Of a stretch of DNA of 64,000 bases, positions 61,024 to 64,000 are shown piece by piece. The stretch lies in NCBI GenBank assembly GCA_028291985.1, contig JAQGNE010000059.1, positions 26,626-90,625 of the forward strand, in the 5' to 3' direction. The notes below the pieces were generated by a model. It saw only the letters and a program-made list of their open reading frames with translations. It did not search any database and was not told where the DNA came from. The position numbers and the translations under genes are program-made. Within the stretch, counting starts at the first letter, position 1. The number at the start of each line of letters is the position of its first letter. The stretch is from Polaromonas sp. (GTDB lineage: Bacteria; Pseudomonadota; Gammaproteobacteria; Burkholderiales; Burkholderiaceae_C).

Positions 61024-64000
61024 ATGAAAACTTTGGTGATTGCAGAGAAGCCTTCGGTGGCGCAGGACATCGTCCGCGCCATCACACCGATGGCCGGAAA
61101 ATTTGAAAAGCATGACGAGTACTTCGAGAGCGATGAATGGCTTGTCACGTCCGCGGTCGGACATCTGGTCGAGATACAGGCACCGGAAGAATTCGATGTC
61201 AAGCGTGGCAAGTGGAGCTTTGCCAACCTGCCGGTGATTCCTCCGTACTTTGACCTGAAGCCGATGGACAAGACCAAGACGCGGCTCAACGCCATCGTCA
61301 AGCTGACCAAGCGCAAGGACGTTGGCGCGCTCGTCAACGCGTGTGACGCTGGGCGCGAGGGCGAGCTGATCTTCCGGCTCATCCAGCAGTACGCCAAGAG
61401 CGCGCATCCAGTCAAACGGTTGTGGTTGCAGTCGATGACGCCAGCGGCCATCCGCGAAGGTTTTGCCTCGTTGCGCTCGGACCAGCAGATGCTGCCGCTG
61501 GCCGATGCCGCGCGCTGCCGCTCCGAGGCCGACTGGATGGTCGGCATCAACGGCACGCGTGCCATGACGGCTTTTAATTCACGCGATGGCGGGTTTTTTC
61601 TGACGACCGTCGGCAGGGTGCAGACGCCGACGCTGTCCGTGGTAGTGGAGCGTGAGGAAAAAATCCGCAAGTTCGTGTCTCGAGATTACTGGGAGATCCA
61701 TGCGTCTTTCGTGGCCGAAGCGGGCGAATACCCCGGCAAGTGGTTCGATCCCAAATGGAAGAAGGCCGCTGCCAATGCCGCAGCGCCAGGCTACACAGAC
61801 GGTGCCGAGTCCGACCCGGAACTGAAATCCGACCGTCTGTGGTCCGAACGCGAAGCGCGTGAGATTGCCGAAGCGGTGCGCGGTAAGCCCGCAACGGTGA
61901 CGGAAGAAAGCAAACCCACGACGCAAGCGCCCGGCCAGCTGTTCGATCTGACATCGCTGCAGCGCGAGGCCAACGGCAAGTTCGGTTTCTCAGCCAAGAC
62001 CACGCTGTCGATTGCGCAAAGCCTCTACGAGCGGCACAAAGCCCTGACCTATCCGCGTACAGATTCGCGCGCGCTGCCTGAAGATTACCTGCCCGTTGTC
62101 AAGAAAACATTCGAAATGCTGGCCGATAGCGGCATGCGGCACCTGGCGCCGCATGCGCTGACAGCGCTCAATGGCAACTACATCAAGCCCAACAAGCGCA
62201 TCTTTGACAACGCCAAGGTCAGCGACCACTTTGCCATCATCCCCACGTTGCAGGCGCCCAGCGGCCTGAGCGAGGCCGAGCAAAAGCTTTACGACCTGGT
62301 CGTGCGCCGCTTCATGGCGGTGTTTTTCCCAAGCGCTGAATACCTGGTGACGACACGCATATCGCTGGTGGTGAACCACAGTTTCAAGACCGAGGGCAAG
62401 GTTCTGGTCAAGCCTGGCTGGCTGGCGATTTATGGCAAGGAAGCCGAAAGCGAAGCCACCGACGACAAGGACAGCAAGACGCTGGTGCCAGTCAAGCCGG
62501 GTGAAATGGTACGCACCGAAACTGCCGATGCCAAAGGGCTGAAAACCCGGCCACCGGCACGCTACACAGAAGCGACCTTGCTGGGCGCGATGGAAGGCGC
62601 CGGCAAAACCATCGACGATGACGAGTTGCGCGAAGCCATGCAGGAAAAAGGCCTGGGCACGCCCGCCACGCGCGCAGCCACCATCGAGGGCCTGATCGCT
62701 GAAAAATACATGTTGCGCGAAGGGCGAGAGCTGATACCGACCGCGAAGGCGTTTCAGCTGATGACGCTGCTGCGCGGCCTGGATGTGCAGGAGCTGTCGA
62801 AGGCAGAGCTCACCGGCGAATGGGAATACAAGCTGGCCCAGATGGAGCAGGGTAAGCTGAGCCGCGAGACCTTCATGGCAGAGATCGCGACCATGACCGA
62901 GCGCCTTGTGGCCAAGGCCAAGGGGTACGACAAGGACAGCATTCCGGGCGACTACGCCACCTTGAGCGCGCCCTGCCCGAACTGCGGCGGTGTCATCAAG
63001 GAAAACTACCGGCGTTACACCTGCACGGGCAAAAACGGTGAAGGTTGTGGGTTTTCTTTCGGCAAGACACCGGCGGGCCGCACGTTCGAGCTGGCCGAGG
63101 TGGAGCAATTCCTGCGCGACAAAAAGATCGGACCGTTGGAGGGCTTCAGGTCCAAGGCCGGTTGGCCGTTTACTGCCGAGATGGTCATCAAGTTTGACGA
63201 GGAAACCAAAAACTACAAACTTGAGTTTGATTTTGGCGACGACAAGAACGCAGAGACCGGCGAGATCGTCAGCTTTGAGGGCCAGCAGTCACTTGGACCC
63301 TGCCCCAAATGCAGCGGCGGCGTTTTTGAACACGCCAAGAACTACGTCTGTGAAAAATCAGTGCCAACGCCGGAGCAACCCACACCCAGCTGTGACTTCA
63401 AAACCGGCCAGGTCATCCTGCAGCAGCCGATAGAGCGCGAGCAGATGGTCAAGCTGCTGGAAAGTGGCAAGACTGACCTGCTCGACAAGTTTGTGTCAAT
63501 GCGGACCCGGCGCCCCTTCAAGGCGATGCTGGCCTGGGATGCCGAGGCTGGCAAGGTCAATTTTGAATTTGCGCCGTCGAAGTTTCCGCCGCGCAAAACC
63601 GCTGGCGCTGGCCCGGCGCGCGCCGTGAAAACGCCTTTCGGCAAGACCGTTGTGGCCAAGGCCGCAGTCACCACCGCAGCTGTCAAGAAGGCGGGTGCCA
63701 AGTCAACCGCCAAGACTGCCGCCAAATCGGCAGCAGTCAAGGTGGCAAAGCCCAAGGCGCCCCGCAAGACCACGCCCGGTACCGGCCTGAAGCCCAGCGA
63801 GTCACTGGCAGCCGTCATCGGCGCCGAACCCGTCGCCCGCACGCAGGTCATCAAAAAGCTCTGGGACTACATCAAGGCAGAAGGCCTGCAGGATGCGGCC
63901 AACAAGCGCGCCATCAATGCCGATGCCAAGCTGCTACCGGTGTTCGGCAAACCGCAGGTGACAATGTTTGAGCTGGCCGGGATTGTGGGCAAACACCTGA
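61024..64000 (+). CDS. topB: DNA topoisomerase III with H1-like linker and C-terminal SWIB domain (3' end outside window)
   Basis: At least 992 aa; the frame is still open at the window end. Type IA enzyme that passes single strands. Toprim domain: MKTLVIAEKPSVAQDIVRAI and NACDAGREGELIFRLIQQY. Catalytic Tyr343 in ALTYPRTDSRALP. LGTPATRAATIEGLI is the usual late motif. Two zinc-finger blocks follow (CPNCGG at about 650; CPKCSGG at about 760). Residues about 867-917 are Ala/Lys/Pro-rich like histone H1 tails (KAAVTTAAVKKAGAKSTAKT). The C-terminus (about 921 on) is a SWIB/MDM2-type domain: VIKKLWDYIKAEGLQDAANK and LLPVFGKPQVTMFELAGIVG. Bacterial TopB is normally ~650-700 aa. The SWIB domain probably binds a protein partner. 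Confidence 0.93.
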   Translation, partial: MKTLVIAEKPSVAQDIVRAITPMAGKFEKHDEYFESDEWLVTSAVGHLVEIQAPEEFDVKRGKWSFANLPVIPPYFDLKPMDKTKTRLNAIVKLTKRKDVGALVNACDAGREGELIFRLIQQYAKSAHPVKRLWLQSMTPAAIREGFASLRSDQQMLPLADAARCRSEADWMVGINGTRAMTAFNSRDGGFFLTTVGRVQTPTLSVVVEREEKIRKFVSRDYWEIHASFVAEAGEYPGKWFDPKWKKAAANAAAPGYTDGAESDPELKSDRLWSEREAREIAEAVRGKPATVTEESKPTTQAPGQLFDLTSLQREANGKFGFSAKTTLSIAQSLYERHKALTYPRTDSRALPEDYLPVVKKTFEMLADSGMRHLAPHALTALNGNYIKPNKRIFDNAKVSDHFAIIPTLQAPSGLSEAEQKLYDLVVRRFMAVFFPSAEYLVTTRISLVVNHSFKTEGKVLVKPGWLAIYGKEAESEATDDKDSKTLVPVKPGEMVRTETADAKGLKTRPPARYTEATLLGAMEGAGKTIDDDELREAMQEKGLGTPATRAATIEGLIAEKYMLREGRELIPTAKAFQLMTLLRGLDVQELSKAELTGEWEYKLAQMEQGKLSRETFMAEIATMTERLVAKAKGYDKDSIPGDYATLSAPCPNCGGVIKENYRRYTCTGKNGEGCGFSFGKTPAGRTFELAEVEQFLRDKKIGPLEGFRSKAGWPFTAEMVIKFDEETKNYKLEFDFGDDKNAETGEIVSFEGQQSLGPCPKCSGGVFEHAKNYVCEKSVPTPEQPTPSCDFKTGQVILQQPIEREQMVKLLESGKTDLLDKFVSMRTRRPFKAMLAWDAEAGKVNFEFAPSKFPPRKTAGAGPARAVKTPFGKTVVAKAAVTTAAVKKAGAKSTAKTAAKSAAVKVAKPKAPRKTTPGTGLKPSESLAAVIGAEPVARTQVIKKLWDYIKAEGLQDAANKRAINADAKLLPVFGKPQVTMFELAGIVGKHL

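Noticed and set aside
61990..63108. 372-codon minus-strand frame inside topB
   Set aside because: Antisense of the conserved topoisomerase core; no family signature.
1..64000. CRISPR arrays, tRNA or rRNA genes, transposases, phage genes
   Set aside because: None was recognised on either strand; the repeats seen are dispersed, short and not regularly spaced.

Overview
The window looks like a chromosomal segment of a high-GC betaproteobacterium of the Comamonadaceae (Polaromonas/Rhodoferax/Variovorax-like). The reasons are the many TctC/Bug binding proteins, the gspGHIJKLMNDEF order with gspC reading the other way, the birA-SPOR pair, and several short intergenic repeat families. This assignment is an inference from gene content, not from a database match. 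No rRNA, tRNA, CRISPR array, transposase or phage gene was seen.

Layout. 0-4.5 kb: end of a tripartite tricarboxylate transporter (TctA, TctC), an MmgE/PrpD protein, a short-chain dehydrogenase that has lost its catalytic residues, and a broken DUF1330 gene. 4.5-17.5 kb: an Hsp70-like protein and an almost complete type II secretion system (gspC on the minus strand; gspG-H-I-J-K-L-M-N-D-E-F on the plus strand; the prepilin peptidase is absent). 17.7-24.5 kb: a CYP152-type peroxygenase P450, an aldo/keto reductase, a transglutaminase, a hybrid sensor kinase and a stress protein. 24.7-38.7 kb: mixed housekeeping and envelope genes (SDR, DUF1439 protein, small lipoproteins, phospholipid methyltransferase-like protein, a Bug protein, N-formylglutamate amidohydrolase-like protein, Lys/Ala-rich exported protein, SH3 protein, GST, DTW-domain protein, VOC proteins, a response regulator, pirin, 3-methyladenine glycosylase). 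39-47.3 kb: membrane-bound PQQ glucose dehydrogenase, a leucine-rich-repeat protein kinase, UspA, an MscS channel and a 3-hydroxybutyrate-oligomer hydrolase.

47.5-56.5 kb is a coherent but unassigned catabolic island. It has a LysR regulator, an alpha-ketoglutarate dioxygenase, a 6PGDH/HIBADH-like dehydrogenase, two Bug proteins, an RraA-like aldolase, two tandem alpha/beta hydrolases and an MFS carrier. Its two divergent promoter regions share a nearly identical 17-bp AT-rich motif, and one also holds a 19-bp perfect palindrome. 56.8-64 kb: slyD, an esterase-like protein without its nucleophile, a SPOR protein, birA, a SET-domain lysine methyltransferase, and a divergent topoisomerase III that carries a histone H1-like linker and a C-terminal SWIB domain. 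The last two together resemble chromatin-type genes known from Chlamydia.

Across the window a short repeat recurs. Nine intergenic copies all read in the same direction, and each carries a 17-nt module with 5-nt arms and a 7-nt spacer (GCTAY-N7-RTAGC). The arms vary in a compensatory way. Two further copies, in the opposite direction, lie inside gspD and gspF, where they encode part of a signal peptide and of a membrane segment.
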